From the NCBI GenBank assembly GCA_001916715.1, contig MNSZ01000072.1, positions 25,921 to 57,953 of the forward strand: a stretch of 32,033 bases of DNA, in the 5' to 3' direction. A program made the translations under genes and the position numbers. The notes below the pieces were generated by a model. That model did no database searches and was not told where the DNA came from. It was given only the letters and a program-made list of their open reading frames with translations. The first letter of the stretch is position 1, and every line of letters starts with the position of its first letter. Below are positions 30,912-32,033 of the stretch, piece by piece. This DNA comes from Firmicutes bacterium CAG:24053_14 (GTDB lineage: Bacteria > Bacillota > Clostridia > Oscillospirales > Oscillospiraceae).

Positions 30912-32033
30912 ATGTGGAAAAGAAAAATCAGCATCAAAGAGCAGTACGGTACCCTTGAGCATTTCCTCAAAGGTGACGAGCCCTGCCATTACATAGGTCA
31001 GAGATACATCGAAGGCACGAACTTCTATGCCCGTCGCGAATGGCGCGGAGTTAAGGACACGGCGTTTGCGTTTTACAAATGGCTGTGCACGTGGGTCAAA
31101 ATGGCGATATTCGTCATGCATGATCCGGTGCGAATAGCAAAGGCTTTTTGGAAATACCGTTGGCTGTCGGCATATCTTGCAGCTCCCATGATGGTAGATA
31201 AGTGGATCGAGGGCGACCGCGGCGAAGCGCTCAGAGCAGACCTTTATGCGCTCGACTGCATGATCTCCGACTCGACCGATACCCTATGGAAGAGCCTGCG
31301 CGCGGACAGAAAGCTCGGCGAGACCAAGTGGTCGGACATCACCGTTGCGTTTGACTACACTTTGCCCAAGCACATAATCTTCGGCTTCCCCGGATATTAT
31401 GCGATAAACATGCAGCAGCACGCGGCGTTCATGCTGCCGCTCATGCGCAAGCAGCTCGGCTGCTACTATGTCGATCAGGCCGTTGCCTGCGGCATTCCGG
31501 GCGATATGTGCACCCTGCCTCTTGTTGAGGTCGGTGTCGCCGTCGAAAACGAGTACCCCGATATCGGCAACTGCTGGCTGACGACGAATAACCCCTGCGA
31601 CGCGAACATGATGGATAATACGGCTATGTGGCGCGCGCTGTCAAACGACGGCAAAAAAGCGGTTCATCCGTTCACAACGCCTCTTATGTACGATGATCCC
31701 ACTACCAAGGAGCTTGGAGTTCACGAGGTTTACTCAGCCATCGAATTTCTCGAGCAGCAGTTTGGTGTTCCGTTTAACTGGGATACGTTTATCGAGCATA
31801 TCGAGGATACCAACGAATTTAACCGCGGCTCGCTCAACCGCTGGGATATCTACGCCAAGAGCGATAACGGCGCGCTCAACTCCGTCGTTCAGGGCCTGTT
31901 CCGCATTTATTTCTATCAGCAGGGCGGAACGAAATATTTCAAGAAGGCCAACAAAAAGATAAATAAGGTATTTGAAAAGTGCGTGCGCAAGAACATCCAC
32001 CCATTCCCGCTTGCGCGTCACCGTGCGCTTGCA
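30912..32033 (+). CDS. Second 2-hydroxyacyl-CoA dehydratase-like subunit, 3' partial
   Basis: The start is ATG 30912, behind GAGGAGGGG and 18 bp after the previous stop. The frame is open for 374 codons to the window edge, so the end is missing. Product begins MWKRKISIKEQYGTLEHFL; internal Cys-containing blocks are VACGIPGDMCTLPLVEVG and TTNNPCDANMMDNTAMW. Assignment as the larger partner subunit rests on its pairing with the gene upstream and on these Cys blocks; I could not match it to a named enzyme. It could bind the second Fe-S cluster of the dehydratase core. Confidence 0.6.
   Translation, partial: MWKRKISIKEQYGTLEHFLKGDEPCHYIGQRYIEGTNFYARREWRGVKDTAFAFYKWLCTWVKMAIFVMHDPVRIAKAFWKYRWLSAYLAAPMMVDKWIEGDRGEALRADLYALDCMISDSTDTLWKSLRADRKLGETKWSDITVAFDYTLPKHIIFGFPGYYAINMQQHAAFMLPLMRKQLGCYYVDQAVACGIPGDMCTLPLVEVGVAVENEYPDIGNCWLTTNNPCDANMMDNTAMWRALSNDGKKAVHPFTTPLMYDDPTTKELGVHEVYSAIEFLEQQFGVPFNWDTFIEHIEDTNEFNRGSLNRWDIYAKSDNGALNSVVQGLFRIYFYQQGGTKYFKKANKKINKVFEKCVRKNIHPFPLARHRALA

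Noticed and set aside
29523..31121. 532-codon minus-strand frame
   Set aside because: Antisense to the dehydratase-like genes, which have ribosome sites and family motifs; the minus product shows no domain.

Overview
The window looks like chromosomal DNA of an anaerobic, GC-rich Clostridia member, probably a gut Oscillospirales-type organism. This is inferred from strong AGGAGG-type ribosome sites, the GHKL sensor, NahK-like kinase and YkvI families, Mo-hydroxylase genes of the selenium-linked type and a 2-hydroxyacyl-CoA dehydratase-like pair. No 16S gene or other taxonomic marker is present.

Left part (1-4960) is a patchwork. It holds the 3' part of a degenerate GHKL sensor kinase, a NahK-like sugar kinase, a broken Gfo/Idh/MocA oxidoreductase carrying a piece that reads like an ABC-ATPase signature, and an ORF fusing the N-terminus of a ParA ATPase to the C-terminal half of citrate synthase. 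Next come about 350 bp of repeats and dyads, then a 3' half of tRNA-Arg(CCT) that begins at the anticodon loop and keeps its own terminator. That is the usual footprint of an integrated element's end. The chimeric genes are either recombination scars or assembly misjoins.

Middle part (4987-18621) starts with a MobA/MocA-like nucleotidyltransferase fused to a ModE-type DNA-binding domain. A catabolic block follows: YkvI-type transporter, proline racemase/hydroxyproline epimerase-family enzyme, MFS transporter, second YkvI transporter, small Cys-rich protein, three-subunit xanthine-dehydrogenase-type Mo hydroxylase (large subunit frameshifted in this sequence), and a five-gene D-imino-acid dehydrogenase complex (DadA-like flavoprotein, [2Fe-2S] protein, NAD/FAD-type flavoprotein, 2x[4Fe-4S] ferredoxin, BFD-like protein). 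I infer uptake of a proline-like cyclic imino acid, epimerisation to the D form, oxidation to an imine, and a further hydroxylation by the Mo enzyme. No pyrroline-4-hydroxy-2-carboxylate deaminase, HypD or D-proline reductase is visible, so the route may be undescribed.

Right part (18765-29434) begins with a LysR regulator and then holds cofactor and assembly genes on the same strand: TylF-like methyltransferase, histidine phosphatase-HD fusion, MoeA-like protein with a Cys-rich tail, MoaA, MOSC-MogA fusion, ModABC molybdate transporter, XdhC-like maturation factor and cysteine desulfurase. Together they would import molybdate, build the cofactor and insert the terminal S or Se ligand. MoaC, MoaD, MoaE, MoeB and SelD are not in the window.

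The window ends (29694-32033) with two genes of a 2-hydroxyacyl-CoA dehydratase/benzoyl-CoA-reductase-like system; the second runs off the edge. It may act downstream in the same catabolic route or be unrelated.
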